Position numbers and translations under genes: made by a program. Of a stretch of DNA of 64,000 nucleotides, positions 1 to 12,548 are shown in pieces. The notes under the pieces are model-generated. The model had not been told where the DNA came from. It saw only the letters and a list, made by a program, of their open reading frames with translations, and searched no databases. This DNA is from Hyalangium gracile. GTDB lineage: Bacteria > Myxococcota > Myxococcia > Myxococcales > Myxococcaceae. Position 1 is the stretch's first letter; every line of letters starts with the position of its first letter. The DNA is taken from the NCBI RefSeq assembly GCF_020103725.1, contig NZ_JAHXBG010000019.1, forward strand, positions 158,827 to 222,826, read 5' to 3'.

Positions 1-358
1 CCACGGGCTCACGCGTCCGCAGGGGCGGCTCGAGCGCGAAGCCAACCGAGTCGAGCGTCCGGGAGCGCGGTGACGCGGCCGGAGGAGCCGGCTCCACGTC
101 CGGGAGCGCCGAGGAGACGAAGGTGCCCCGCGCGGGGGCGGTGGAGATCCACCCCTGCGCCTCCAGCTCCTGGTAGGCGGCCAGGACGGTGTTGCGGTGG
201 ACACGCAGCGTGGTGGCGAGCGCGCGGCTGCCCGGGAGCGCGGCCCCGGGCTTCAGTCGGCCACGCCGGATGTCCTCGGAGAGCGCCCGAGCAATCTGGA
301 CGAACAGCGGCGTCGGAGACGCCTCATCCAGCGGAACGCTCAGCTCCCAGGTGCGCAT
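1..358 (-). CDS. GntR/MocR-family transcriptional regulator, N-terminal part (runs off the window)
   Basis: The 119 visible residues are the N-terminus of a GntR-type regulator. A winged helix-turn-helix covers about residues 15-80, with the typical stretches TPLFVQIARAL, GAALPGSRALA and VHRNTVLAAYQELEAQGWI. A Pro/Ala-rich linker begins near residue 90. GntR heads followed by such a linker usually belong to MocR/PdxR regulators, which carry a PLP-binding aminotransferase-like domain; that domain would lie left of base 1, so the MocR assignment is inference. The ATG at 358 is chosen because the domain starts a few residues later. The gene follows ettA on the same strand with a 60-nt gap containing a strong hairpin, so it is probably transcribed separately. 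Confidence 0.75.
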   Translation of the reverse strand, partial: MRTWELSVPLDEASPTPLFVQIARALSEDIRRGRLKPGAALPGSRALATTLRVHRNTVLAAYQELEAQGWISTAPARGTFVSSALPDVEPAPPAASPRSRTLDSVGFALEPPLRTREPV

Positions 359-377
359 GGGGACTCCGGAGCCCCGT

Positions 378-403
378 CCCCTCTCCGGAAGAGTGGAGAG
401 GGG
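378..403 (-). terminator. Perfect 9-bp hairpin between ettA and the MocR-type gene
   Basis: CCCCTCTCC (378-386) pairs fully with GGAGAGGGG (395-403) around an 8-nt loop, 16 nt past the ettA stop. No T-run follows on the minus strand, so it may be a weak or Rho-assisted terminator, or an mRNA 3'-end stabiliser. Confidence 0.35.
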
Positions 404-418
404 CCCTCGCCAGCGGGC

Positions 419-2098
<1,680 letters not shown>

Positions 2099-2158
2099 CG
2101 GGTTCTCGTGCCTCCAAAGTGACGACGGACGTAGGACGTAGACGGTGGCGGATACTAA

Positions 2159-2199
2159 GGAGGGGCGCTGGGCGCAAGGAACTCTCCCACGCCCCCTCC
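2159..2199 (-). terminator. Hairpin downstream of the FHA gene
   Basis: On the minus strand GGAGGGGGCG pairs with CGCCCCTCC with one bulged base, about 22 nt past the FHA stop, and TTAGTAT follows. It probably separates FHA transcription from ettA. The loop is long (22 nt), so confidence is low. Confidence 0.35.
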
Positions 2200-2221
2200 T
2201 CTGCCGGGCGGAAACGGGCGC

Positions 2222-2737
2222 TCAGCGGCGCAGCCTGTCCCACAGGGACTCGGACGTCATGTACGCGAAGTCCGCGTCCCCGAAGCGCACCAGGTCCCCA
2301 TCCTGCACGAAGAACTCCTTGTGCGGCTCCAGCATGTGGCCGTTGATCTGCGTCCCGTTCATCGAGCCCAGGTCCACCACCGTGCAGCTGTCCGACTGTC
2401 CATGCCACGACAGCCGCGCGTGCTCCTTGGAGACGGACGGATCGTTGATGACCAGGTCGCAGCTCGGCAGCCGCCCCACCATCAGCTCGTCGATGCTCCG
2501 CAGCGGCGGCAGGCTGGCCACCAGCAGCTCGTCGAAGCGCAGCATCACCGCCAGCTGCATCGCCTCCAGGCTGGGGCCCGTGGCCACCAGCGTGCTCTGC
2601 GCTCCCATCCGCATCGCCATCTGCTCCACCACCGGCCGTGGCGGCTTCTGAACGAGGACGAAGGGGCCAATCTGATTGCAGAAGAAGGCCTCCGTGAGTC
2701 GAGAGGCCAACGACCGCAGTTCCCGGACATTGAGCAT
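2222..2737 (-). CDS. FHA-domain protein
   Basis: The 171-residue soluble protein has a C-terminal forkhead-associated domain, a phosphothreonine-binding module, at about residues 80-165. Its signature is VGRLPSCDLVINDPSVSKEHARL followed by DLGSMNGTQINGH, giving the canonical GR, SxxH and NG positions. The N-terminal 75 residues contain no domain I recognise; they are mostly helical-looking and may bind a partner. Myxobacteria have many Ser/Thr kinases, and stand-alone FHA proteins usually read their phosphorylation marks; the specific kinase is unknown. The start is the last ATG before the domain that leaves a 54-nt divergent gap to the ABC exporter gene. Confidence 0.85.
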   Translation of the reverse strand: MLNVRELRSLASRLTEAFFCNQIGPFVLVQKPPRPVVEQMAMRMGAQSTLVATGPSLEAMQLAVMLRFDELLVASLPPLRSIDELMVGRLPSCDLVINDPSVSKEHARLSWHGQSDSCTVVDLGSMNGTQINGHMLEPHKEFFVQDGDLVRFGDADFAYMTSESLWDRLRR

Positions 2738-2791
2738 GGGCGCGCAGTCTAGCGCCAGACTTCGTGGAGGTGCTAAAGCCCGGCCTCCTCC

Positions 2792-3724
2792 ATGTCCGCC
2801 CCCGTCCTCGAGCTGCAGGGCCTCACCAAGAGCTATTCGAAGCTCACCGCGCTGTCCGACGTGAACCTCTCCATCCAGCCGGGGGAGATCTTCGCCCTGC
2901 TGGGCCCCAACGGCGCCGGGAAGACGACGCTCATCGGCTCGGTCTGCGGACTGGTGAAGAAGACGAGCGGCCGCATCCTCCTGTTCGGCAAGGACCTGGA
3001 CCAGGACCCCGTCACCCCCCGCTATGACGTGGGCCTGGTCCCCCAGGAGATCAACTTCGACCCCTTCTTCTCGGTGGCCGAGTCCCTCTACATCCAGATG
3101 GGCTACTACGGCCGCCCCCGGGACGAGGCCCGCGTGAACGAGGTGCTCACCGCCCTCAACCTCCACGCCAAGAAGGACGCGCTCACCCGCGCCCTCTCCG
3201 GCGGCATGAAGCGCCGGCTGCTCATCGCCAAGGCCCTGGTGCACCGCCCCAAGCTCGTCTTCCTGGACGAGCCCACCGCCGGCGTGGACGTAGAGCTGCG
3301 CCGCGACCTGTGGACGTACGTGCGCAAGCTGGCCTCCGAGGGCACCACCATCGTCCTCACCACCCACTACCTCGAGGAGGCCGAGGAGCTGGCCGACCGC
3401 GTGGGCGTCATCAACGAGGGGCGCCTGCTGCTGGTGGAGGACAAGGCCTCCGTCATGCGCCGCTTCGGCGAGCGCCGCCTCGTCGTCACCTTCGAGCAGC
3501 CCCTGCCCGAGCTGCCCGAGGCCGCCCGCCGCTTCACCGCCACCCTCTCCGAGGACCGCCGCACCCTCACCTATATCGAGCGCGAGGGCACCCCGCCCTC
3601 CGGCGAGCTGCTGCGCGCCCTCTACGCCCAGGGCCTGCCCATCTCCGACGTGGAGACGCGGCGCTCCCGCCTCGAGGACGTCCTCATCGAAATCCTCCGC
3701 GGCCGCCCGCAGAAGGCCGCCTGA
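2792..3724 (+). CDS. ABC exporter ATP-binding subunit (ABC-2 type, YadG-like)
   Basis: This 310-residue ATPase has Walker A GPNGAGKT (38-45), a Q-loop in VPQE, the signature LSGGMKRR, Walker B with DEPTAGVD and the switch His in TTHYLEEAEELADR. About 80 residues follow the nucleotide-binding domain and look like the regulatory tail of ABC-2 exporter ATPases. A gene for a matching permease starts 28 nt downstream, so the pair forms a complete exporter. The substrate cannot be read from sequence; relatives of YadG/YadH and NodI/NodJ export drugs, lipids or polysaccharides. Confidence 0.9.
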   Translation: MSAPVLELQGLTKSYSKLTALSDVNLSIQPGEIFALLGPNGAGKTTLIGSVCGLVKKTSGRILLFGKDLDQDPVTPRYDVGLVPQEINFDPFFSVAESLYIQMGYYGRPRDEARVNEVLTALNLHAKKDALTRALSGGMKRRLLIAKALVHRPKLVFLDEPTAGVDVELRRDLWTYVRKLASEGTTIVLTTHYLEEAEELADRVGVINEGRLLLVEDKASVMRRFGERRLVVTFEQPLPELPEAARRFTATLSEDRRTLTYIEREGTPPSGELLRALYAQGLPISDVETRRSRLEDVLIEILRGRPQKAA

Positions 3725-3752
3725 GCCCCCTCCCCCGCCCGCACCGATACCT

Positions 3753-4514
3753 ATGAACACCCAAGGGATGAAGACGCTGTTCGCGAAGGAGGTCCGCCGC
3801 TTCATGCGCGTGCCGGGCCAGACCGTCCTCTCGCCGCTCATCAGCACCACGCTCTACTTCATCGTCTTCGGCTACTCCATCTCCAGCCGCATCCACGAGG
3901 TGGAGGGCACCCCGTACCTGCCCTTCATCGTCCCGGGCCTCATCTTCCTGGGCATCGCCAACAACGCCTTCCTCAACTCCAGCTCCTCGCTGTTCATCAC
4001 CAAGATTCAGGGCACGGTGGTGGACCTGCTCGTGGCCCCGCTGGGCCCCGGCGAGCTGATGGCCGGCTTCATCGGCGGCGCCATGGTGCGCGGCCTGGTG
4101 GTGGGCGGCCTCACCTGGGCGGTGGCCGCCATCTTCACCGGCTTCAGCCTCCAGCACGCCCTGGTGGCCGCCTACTTCCTGCTCATTGCCTCCTACGTCT
4201 TCAGCGTGCTGGGCATGCTGGCCGCCGTCTGGGCCGAGAAGTTCGAGCAGATCAACTTCTTCCCCACCTTCGTGATGATGCCGCTCACCTTCCTGGGCGG
4301 CGTCTTCTACTCGGTGCGCGAGCTGCCCTCGCCCTGGAACCACATCAGCCTCTTCAACCCCATGGTCTACATGGTGGAGGGGCTGCGCTACGGCATGCTC
4401 GGACGCAGCATCTTCCCGCCCGTGCTCGGCGGCGGCATCCTCCTGGGGCTCGCCGTGGTGGCCACCATCGTGGCCTGGCTGGCCCTGCGCTCCGGCTACA
4501 AGCTGAAGGCCTGA
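3753..4514 (+). CDS. ABC-2 type permease (YadH-like)
   Basis: The 253-residue integral membrane protein has six hydrophobic segments, the usual ABC-2 permease topology. An N-terminal cytoplasmic stretch (KEVRRFMRVPGQTVLSPLI) leads into the first segment, a feature of the YadH/NodJ family. The conserved FLGGVFYSVRELP stretch before the last helices is also typical. It pairs with the ATPase upstream. An in-frame ATG at 3768 could be the true start, since neither start has a convincing Shine-Dalgarno sequence. Confidence 0.88.
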   Translation: MNTQGMKTLFAKEVRRFMRVPGQTVLSPLISTTLYFIVFGYSISSRIHEVEGTPYLPFIVPGLIFLGIANNAFLNSSSSLFITKIQGTVVDLLVAPLGPGELMAGFIGGAMVRGLVVGGLTWAVAAIFTGFSLQHALVAAYFLLIASYVFSVLGMLAAVWAEKFEQINFFPTFVMMPLTFLGGVFYSVRELPSPWNHISLFNPMVYMVEGLRYGMLGRSIFPPVLGGGILLGLAVVATIVAWLALRSGYKLKA

Positions 4515-4638
4515 GCTCCCATGCCTGTCCACCAGCCGTCATCCGACAATTCCGGACTGTCCGCTTCCTCGCTTGGAGGACAGACAGAAAGACGGGCTTT
4601 CACGGATTGCCAGAGAACGGAGTATCGTAAGCTGAGAA

Positions 4639-6276
<1,638 letters not shown>

Positions 6277-6283
6277 CCCCGCC

Positions 6284-8308
6284 TCACACGCGCGGCGGAG
6301 ACTGGGCCACCAGCCGCCGGATGAGCTCGGGCTCGAAGGGCTTGTCGATGCGCGGGTGCGAGAAGTTCTGCAGGAACGAGCGCGCCCGCGTGGTGAACCC
6401 GCCCCCCGTCATGAAGACGAGCCGCGGCAGGCACTCGGGGTGGCGCCGGGCCAGCTCGGCGTGCACGTCCATGCCCGTCAGGTCCGTCATCATCAAGTCA
6501 CAGAAGATGCGGTCGAACTCCGTGTCGCGCTCCAGCAGCTCGAGCGCCTCGCGCCCGCTGTTGGACACCACCACCTCGTTGCCGCGGCCGATGATGCGGC
6601 GCATGACGGAGGCGATGCCCGGCTCGTCGTCGATGACGAGCACGCGCTTGCCCTGCACGGACGGCGTCTCCGGCGCGGCGGCCAGCGACGGCACCTGCAC
6701 CTCGGACTCGGCCCCCCGCGTGGGCAGCACCACGCGGAACGTGCTGCCCTTGCCGGGCGTGCTGGCCACCGTCAGCTCCCCGCGCAGCGCCTTGATGATG
6801 CCGTGGCAGATGGACAGCCCCAGCCCGGTGCCCTCGCCCTGGGGCTTGGTGGTGAAGAAGGGCTCGAAGGCGCGCGCCCGCACCTCCGGCGACATGCCCA
6901 CCCCGGTGTCCGTCACCTCCACCACCACCTGGTTCTCCCGCATGGAGGTGGTGAGGACGATGCGGTGGCGCGCCGAGTCCCCCTCGGGAATGGCCTGCGC
7001 CGCGTTGATGAGCAGGTTGAGGAACACCTGGCCCAGCTTGGCCTCGTTGGCCCACACCGGCTGCACCGTGCCGAAGCACTTCACCACCTGCGCGCGGTAG
7101 CGGATGTGGTTCATCGCCATGGAGAGGCTGAACTCCAGCGCCGCGTGCACGTCCACCGGGCGCAGGTGCACGTCGTCTCCCCGGGCGAACGTCTTCAGGT
7201 CCCGGACGATGCCGCGGATGCGCTCGGCGCCCTCGCGCGCCTCCTCCAGCGCCTCGGACGTCTCCCGCAGCGCCTCGCGCGCCTCCACCTGCGGCAGCGT
7301 GGAGATGGCCTCCAGCGCGAAGTGGATGTTGCCCATCACGAAGGACAGCGGGTTGTTGATCTCATGCCCCACCCCGGCCGCCAGCTGGCCGGCCACCGCC
7401 AGCTTCTCCGACTGGACGAGCTTCTCGCGCGCCGCCAAGAGCTCCCGCGCGCGCTGGCGCGCCAGCTCCTCCGCCTCCAGCCGCCCCGAGTGCTCGCGGT
7501 GCAGCAGCGCGTCCCGCTCCTGCTCCGCGCGCTTCCGCTCGGTGGCGTCCCGGAAGAAGATGGCGATGCCCGTGCCCGAGGGGTACGCGTGCATGTCCAG
7601 CCAGACGCCGGGCGAGTACTCCATCTCGAACGAGGTGGACTCGCGCTCGGCCATCACCCGGCGGAACTCGCGCTCGGTGACGGTGCCCACCAGCTCCGGG
7701 CAGGTGTCCCAGAGGCTGCGGCCGAAGAGCTTCTCGCGCGGCTTGCCCTTGAGCTGGAGCGCGATGCGGTTCACGTACGTATAGCGCCACTGCGCATCCA
7801 CGGAGATGAAGCCCTCGGGCAGGTTCTCGAGGATCTCCACCATCCTGTCGCGCGTCTCGCGCAGCCCCGTCTCCGCGCGCCGGGCCGCGGTGATGTCTCT
7901 CAGGCGCACCAGCACGCCGTCCCGGAAGCGCGCCACGGTGGCCTGAAGCCAGCCGTCGAATCCCTCGCACGAGTGGGGGAACACCTGCTGGCACGACTGG
8001 CCCGTCTCCACCACCTGGTGGAAGGCCTCGAACTGCCCGGCCAGGCCGAGCTCCGGCGGCACCTCGTGCAGCCTGCGCTTCACCAGCCCGCCCACGCGCC
8101 AGCTCAGCACGCGCTCCGCGGCGGGGTTGGCGTAGATCCACTCGAAGTCGACGATGGAGCCCTCGTCATCGCGCACGGCGCGCAACGCCATGCTGCCTTC
8201 GGGGTGCGAGTGCTCCACCTCCACCAGCACTCTCAGAACCTCATCCGCCTCCCAGCTGTAAGCGCCTCGGAAGAACTTCGGGGGCTCGATGAATGCGGGC
8301 TTGGGCAT
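6284..8308 (-). CDS. Hybrid sensor histidine kinase/response regulator with two PAS domains
   Basis: The 674-residue cytoplasmic hybrid kinase has PAS domains at about 35-145 and 160-258 and a coiled coil at 258-300. The HisKA domain has phosphoacceptor His315 in GHEINNP. The HATPase domain has the N box (NLLINAAQ), DTGVGM and GTGLGL. A C-terminal receiver has Asp604 as acceptor, acidic Asp560/Asp561 and Lys656. There is no membrane segment, so the PAS domains probably sense an internal signal or a protein. The ATG at 8308 is preferred over upstream ATGs because GGAGG lies 9 nt before it. No DNA-binding output is present; the phosphate must pass to a partner encoded elsewhere. Confidence 0.93.
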   Translation of the reverse strand: MPKPAFIEPPKFFRGAYSWEADEVLRVLVEVEHSHPEGSMALRAVRDDEGSIVDFEWIYANPAAERVLSWRVGGLVKRRLHEVPPELGLAGQFEAFHQVVETGQSCQQVFPHSCEGFDGWLQATVARFRDGVLVRLRDITAARRAETGLRETRDRMVEILENLPEGFISVDAQWRYTYVNRIALQLKGKPREKLFGRSLWDTCPELVGTVTEREFRRVMAERESTSFEMEYSPGVWLDMHAYPSGTGIAIFFRDATERKRAEQERDALLHREHSGRLEAEELARQRARELLAAREKLVQSEKLAVAGQLAAGVGHEINNPLSFVMGNIHFALEAISTLPQVEAREALRETSEALEEAREGAERIRGIVRDLKTFARGDDVHLRPVDVHAALEFSLSMAMNHIRYRAQVVKCFGTVQPVWANEAKLGQVFLNLLINAAQAIPEGDSARHRIVLTTSMRENQVVVEVTDTGVGMSPEVRARAFEPFFTTKPQGEGTGLGLSICHGIIKALRGELTVASTPGKGSTFRVVLPTRGAESEVQVPSLAAAPETPSVQGKRVLVIDDEPGIASVMRRIIGRGNEVVVSNSGREALELLERDTEFDRIFCDLMMTDLTGMDVHAELARRHPECLPRLVFMTGGGFTTRARSFLQNFSHPRIDKPFEPELIRRLVAQSPPRV

Positions 8309-8660
8309 GCCTGGGATCCTCCAACGCGCGACATCCGACCGTGCACGGAGCGCCAGAGCTTCAGCCGCCGCGCACCCGCAAGCGTACTTGCTTGCTCCTG
8401 GGGATCGAGACTCCATCCCCCCTCGACAACGGCCGCCTGTGAACAGACAAGCGACGGAAGCAGTTAACGATAACGCACGGTAATTTCAAGAATGCCACGC
8501 CACGCATTGCAGCCGGACACCGTGGCTGGATTTCGCGCACGCACAGCCACGGGGAATTCCTATCTCCGACGCCGCCTCAGCGGAATCCTGCAATGCGACC
8601 ACCCATGCTGATGAAGCTGGGTGGCAGGAGACCTTGGGTGTCCCAAAGCCAGACAGCCAA
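8309..8660. other. Intergenic region with two hairpins
   Basis: This 352-nt gap lies between treZ (ending at 8661 on the minus strand) and the hybrid kinase (starting at 8308). A hairpin at 8599-8624 (CCACCCA/TGGGTGG extended by GCT/AGC across one bulge) sits 37 nt past the treZ stop. A second, perfect 9-bp stem (CCGTGGCTG 8520-8528, CAGCCACGG 8544-8552) follows. Neither has a T-run. The 8440-8500 part is less G+C-rich and is the likely promoter area of the kinase. I see no coding sequence here. Confidence 0.5.
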
Positions 8661-10511
8661 TCAGCTCGGGATTCGCACCACCACGGCGGACGGGCCCTCG
8701 AGCCGGATGACGCCATCGCGCAACGGGGGAAGCTCGACAGTGCCGCCAAAGCGGGGAGCCTCGCTCCACAGCAACACCTTGGCCTGCCGGCCCTCGGGCA
8801 GCGCGTACTCCAGCGAGCCCTTCACGTTGACGAAGACGAGCAGCCGCTGCTCCACCGTCCTGCGCTCGAGCACGAGCGCGTCCGGGCCCACCACGCGCGC
8901 GTCATGGTTGCCTCGGCGGCGCGACCGCAGCTCGGGCTCGCTGGCGCGCAGTCGCAGCAGTTCCTGGTAGAGCGCGCGTACGCCCGCGTGCGGTGGGCGC
9001 TCGGCCTCGCTCCAGTCCAGGCGCGAGCGCTCGAAGGTCGCCACCGCCTGCGGATCCGGCACCGTATCTCCCGCGAAGCGGGTGAAGCCGGCGAACTCCT
9101 TGCGCCGGCCCTCGGTGACGAGCCGCCCCAGCTCCTCGTTGTGGTCGGTGAAGTAGAGGAAGGGCGTGCTCGCGTTCCACTCCTGCCCCATGAAGAGCAG
9201 CGGCGTGTACGGCGACAAGAGCAGCAGCGTGCTCATCGCCCGGAAGGCCGCTGGCGACACGTCATGGCCCAGCCGCTCTCCGTGCGCGCGGTTGCCCACC
9301 TGGTCATGGTTCTGGATGCAGTGCACGAAGCCGCGCGGCGACAGCCCGCTGGCGGAGGTGCCTCGGGCGTGGCCCAGGTTCTTCGACTCCTGGCCCTCGT
9401 AGAACCAGCCCTGGCGCAGCGTGCGCGCGATGTCCTCCGCGCTGCCCGTGTAGTCCTGGTAGTAGCCCTCGCTGTCGCCCGCGAAGGCGCGGCGCAGCTG
9501 GTGGTGGAAGTCGTCCGCCCAGACGCCGTCCAGCCCCATGCCTCCGTCGGAGGCGGGGCGCACCAGCCGGGCCTCGTTGCGCTCGTCCTCGGCGATGATG
9601 AGCACCTGGCGGTCCAGCGCGGCGGCGCGCGCCCGGGCGACGAGCTCCTCCAGCAGGTGCGGCGAGCCGTCATCCACGATGGCATGCGCCGCGTCCAGCC
9701 GCAGGCCGTCCGCGTGGTAGTCGCGGATCCACATCTCCACGTTGGAGAGCACCATCTCCCGCACGGGCGCCGAGTGCTTGCCGTCGTAGTTCACCGCATC
9801 GCCCCACGGGGTGTGGTGCCTGTCGGTGAAGTAGTGCGGCGAGTAGCAGCGCAGGTAGTTCCCGTCCGGCCCGAAGTGGTTGTAGACGGCGTCGATGAGC
9901 ACGGACAGCCCCTGCGCGTGCGCGGCGTCGATGAGCCGGCGCAGGCCGGTGGGGCCGCCATAGGCGTGCAGGGGCGCGAAGAGGTCCACGCCGTCATAGC
10001 CCCAGTTGCGCGTGCCCGGGAAGCTGGCCAGGGGCATGAGCTCCAGGGTGTTGATGCCCAGCTCGCGCAGGCCCTTCAGCTTGGGGATGAGCGCCTCGAA
10101 GGTGCCCTCGGGCGTGGCGGTGCCCACGTGCACCTCGTAGATGACGAGCGACTCGGGGTCCGGGCCCCGCCAGCCCAGGTCCGTCCACTCGAAGTCCGGC
10201 ACCACCACCTCGGAGGGGCCGTGCACGCCCATGGGCTGCGAGCGGGACCAGGGGTCCGGGAAGGGCCCCTCTCCATCCACGCGCAGCTTGTAGCACACGC
10301 CCGCTCCGGCTCCCTCCAGCACGGCGCCGAAGCAGTCGCCCGGCTCGGGCGTCATGGGCAGCACCCGGCCCGGCTTGCCCTCGCCATCGTGCAGGACGAC
10401 TTCGAGCCGTCGATGGCCCGGCGCCCAGACACGCCAGCGCACGCGATTGCCAGACTCCACCCAGGCGCCCAGTCGAGGCACCGCCACCCGAGATTCCGCC
10501 ACTTGCTCCAT
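8661..10511 (-). CDS. treZ: Malto-oligosyltrehalose trehalohydrolase
   Basis: The enzyme releases trehalose from maltooligosyl-trehalose, the second step of the TreY/TreZ route from glycogen. An N-terminal CBM48-like beta-sandwich (RVRWRVWAPG) is followed by a GH13 barrel. Counting from the ATG at 10511, the nucleophile is Asp273 (GLRLDAAHAI), the acid/base Glu308 (LIIAEDERN) and the third carboxylate Asp403 (NHDQVGN). Length is about 616 residues, within the family range. An ATG at 10535 adds eight residues; 10511 is preferred for AAGGG just upstream, but neither start is compelling. TreY is not in the window. MalQ, which remodels maltodextrins, lies 16 kb away. Confidence 0.92.
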   Translation of the reverse strand: MEQVAESRVAVPRLGAWVESGNRVRWRVWAPGHRRLEVVLHDGEGKPGRVLPMTPEPGDCFGAVLEGAGAGVCYKLRVDGEGPFPDPWSRSQPMGVHGPSEVVVPDFEWTDLGWRGPDPESLVIYEVHVGTATPEGTFEALIPKLKGLRELGINTLELMPLASFPGTRNWGYDGVDLFAPLHAYGGPTGLRRLIDAAHAQGLSVLIDAVYNHFGPDGNYLRCYSPHYFTDRHHTPWGDAVNYDGKHSAPVREMVLSNVEMWIRDYHADGLRLDAAHAIVDDGSPHLLEELVARARAAALDRQVLIIAEDERNEARLVRPASDGGMGLDGVWADDFHHQLRRAFAGDSEGYYQDYTGSAEDIARTLRQGWFYEGQESKNLGHARGTSASGLSPRGFVHCIQNHDQVGNRAHGERLGHDVSPAAFRAMSTLLLLSPYTPLLFMGQEWNASTPFLYFTDHNEELGRLVTEGRRKEFAGFTRFAGDTVPDPQAVATFERSRLDWSEAERPPHAGVRALYQELLRLRASEPELRSRRRGNHDARVVGPDALVLERRTVEQRLLVFVNVKGSLEYALPEGRQAKVLLWSEAPRFGGTVELPPLRDGVIRLEGPSAVVVRIPS

Positions 10512-10535
10512 ATCCCTTCGATTTAATGCGCCCAT

Positions 10536-10837
10536 GTCCTACCGAGGAGCACCTCGGACGAGAGTCCCAAGTGGATCCGCTCCCAGGTGTTCACTGCTGG
10601 CCCGCCGGACTGTCCGCTGCCTGCCTTCTATCCGCCCGCGGGGGCAACCCGGTGCAGGAGCCAGGGCAGCGTCACCCACCGCGGCAGGGGCAGCTCCCGG
10701 TGCCATATCCGGCAGGGAGCAGCCCGGGGACCGGGCGCCCGCCGCGCCCCCGCCCCTGGTGCCAGGGAGGCATGGAGGCTCCGCCGCGCGCACGGACCGT
10801 CCTTACGGTGTGCGGGAGACGCCGGAGGCGGCACGCC
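10536..10837. other. Divergent intergenic region upstream of treZ
   Basis: This 302-nt G+C-rich gap separates treZ from the DUF5335-like gene. It contains a perfect 6-bp hairpin (CCGAGG-AGCA-CCTCGG, 10542-10557) immediately upstream of the longer possible treZ start, and a small ACCGT-CCTT-ACGGT stem at 10796-10809 near the plus-strand gene. No clear promoter hexamers or coding sequence are seen. Confidence 0.4.
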
Positions 10838-11221
10838 ATGCATCACACTCGGGAAATCCCTCGCGAGGTCTGGTCCGACTACCTGACGCTGCTGAGCAGC
10901 ATCACCCGCTCGCAGTGGGTGCGCATCGAGGCCATCAGCTCCGACATAGGCGAGCAGCCGCTGGCCCAGCGCCTGCCGCTCATCGACATCACCTTCGTGG
11001 AGAAGGGCAGCGACCAGGGCGCCATCGAGGTGACGGTGGGCCGGCCGGGCGAGGAGATCACCCACCGCATCTTCCAGCCGGGCCACATCTACGCCGACGA
11101 GAGCGAGAGCGGCGAGCTGGAGTGCCTGGACATCGAAGACGCCGAGCGCACCAAGACGCTCATCTTCTTCGAGCCGCTCCAGGCCATCGACGAGCTCTCC
11201 GGCTCCTCGTCGCACCTGTGA
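10838..11221 (+). CDS. DUF5335-like small acidic protein
   Basis: The 127-residue soluble protein has no signal peptide. The opening HTREIPREVWSDYL and the stretch LAQRLPLIDITFVEKG recall the DUF5335 family, whose members have no established function; the family match is from memory. The ATG at 10838 is chosen because GGAGG lies about nine nt upstream and because the family resemblance starts exactly there; the reading frame remains open further upstream with no similarity. The last third is strongly acidic (DESESGELECLDIEDAE). Confidence 0.65.
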   Translation: MHHTREIPREVWSDYLTLLSSITRSQWVRIEAISSDIGEQPLAQRLPLIDITFVEKGSDQGAIEVTVGRPGEEITHRIFQPGHIYADESESGELECLDIEDAERTKTLIFFEPLQAIDELSGSSSHL

Positions 11222-11349
11222 GCAGGCGGCGCCAGCGGGCGCGCCAGGAATGAAGAAGGCCGGAGCCGCCCTCCGTCGAGGAGCGCGACCCCGGCCCTGG
11301 GTTCCTCCGTCGGCCGCGGCTCACGCGGCGCGAGTGGGAGGGTGCGAGA

Positions 11350-12162
11350 CTACGGGTACAGCGCGCGGGCGCCGGACTTGTCGAGGCTGGTCAGGACCAG
11401 GTCGCCCGTCTGGGTGCCGCGGCACTGCGGGTAGTGCATCACGGAGGCCGCGTCGTAGGTGGTCAGGCCGCGCCAGTTGGCATCCTCGTAGCAGCCGGTG
11501 CTGGACAGACGGGTGTGCTCGTGACGGAAGCCCAGGGTGTGGCCCAGCTCGTGGCGCAGCACGCCGGTGAGCGTCCACACGCCCAGGTTGCCGAAGGCGC
11601 TCGAGTCGATGAGCACGTTGCGGGCCGAGCGGCTGGAGTTCGGGAAGAACGCGCGCGCCGTGTAGCTCTGGCCGCTGACCTGGCGCACGTCGAAGACGAC
11701 GGCGGTCTGGCTCGCGGTGCAGTTGGTGTCGTAGGTGCTGGAGTGCACGAAGTTGACGTTGGCGGTGGCCTCCCAGGCGGCTGCGGCGCTGCTCATCGCG
11801 CTCACCACGGTGTTGTAGCGCGTGCCGAAGCTCGTCTTGCTCACGCAGTAGGTGAGGTTGCGCGCCGCGGTGGAGCTCCACTTGATGTCACCGCCCACGT
11901 AGTAGACGGCCAGCCCGTCCGACTTCTTGCCCAGGTCGTTGGCGATGTTGTTGTCGTAGTAGGCCTGCAGCTCGCTCTCCTCCAGCGCGATGTCCTGGTC
12001 GAAGATGTACTTGCCGCCCTCGAAGTCCTCCTTCGTGAGCGAGGCCTTGAACTCCTCGAACGTCATCGGCTTCGATTCCTGGGGCAGCTCCTCGGGGCCA
12101 CCGCAGGCCGCGCCGAAAAGGGTCACACCCGCCAGCATCGCAACGGTACGGAACTTGAGCAT
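11350..12162 (-). CDS. Secreted lipoprotein zinc metalloprotease (metzincin-type, M12A/M57-like)
   Basis: The 270-residue precursor has a lipoprotein signal ending LFGAAC (Cys20). The mature part contains HELGHTLGFRH (zinc ligands His204, His208, His214, catalytic Glu205), followed by a Met-turn SVMHYP with Met242. This combination defines metzincins of the astacin/M57 type. The region before it (about 35-100) is probably a propeptide. Such enzymes are exported to the myxobacterial envelope or medium for protein degradation or prey lysis; the specific role is unknown. GAGGAA lies seven nt before the start codon. Confidence 0.88.
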   Translation of the reverse strand: MLKFRTVAMLAGVTLFGAACGGPEELPQESKPMTFEEFKASLTKEDFEGGKYIFDQDIALEESELQAYYDNNIANDLGKKSDGLAVYYVGGDIKWSSTAARNLTYCVSKTSFGTRYNTVVSAMSSAAAAWEATANVNFVHSSTYDTNCTASQTAVVFDVRQVSGQSYTARAFFPNSSRSARNVLIDSSAFGNLGVWTLTGVLRHELGHTLGFRHEHTRLSSTGCYEDANWRGLTTYDAASVMHYPQCRGTQTGDLVLTSLDKSGARALYP

Positions 12163-12548
12163 CAGTCTTCCTCTGGAGGACTTCGGGGGATTGAGCGCCG
12201 GCCGCCTGGGACACCCTCAGCCGCGTCCGGCGCGGCCCTCCATTGAGCAACTCTCAGGCCAAGAGCCTTGATTAATTAAAAATCAGGGGTTACCCGGCAG
12301 GGCCGGAGAAGCCCGGAGCATTGAGGCTCCAATGTTTTTGGCGGGAACTGTAAACCTCTTTGACAACCTCGCAGCCAAGTAGCTGGACTCTGGCTGAATC
12401 CGTCACAATCACGTCACCGTTGCGCAAAACGACAGGGGTGTCCTGGTTTCAATCACCCCCATTTGGACGCGGCGCGGCGTGCCTGGGCGCCCCATATTTC
12501 CCTTCCTCCACGCCAGCGGAGGAGAACGGCCCGGGAGGGGCAAGCGCC
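12163..12548. other. Divergent, locally AT-rich intergenic region
   Basis: This 386-nt gap between the protease gene and cls contains the AT-rich island TTGATTAATTAAAAATCA near 12270, unusual in this genome and a plausible promoter area for the protease. On the plus strand CATTG-AGGCTC-CAATG (12319-12334) runs into TTTTT like a small intrinsic terminator, and TTGACA stands at 12360-12365 without a good -10 box. No ORF here looks real. Confidence 0.4.

Noticed and set aside
12360..12365. TTGACA as a -35 box for cls
   Set aside because: The base pairs 17 nt downstream give no acceptable -10 box, so I do not call a promoter.
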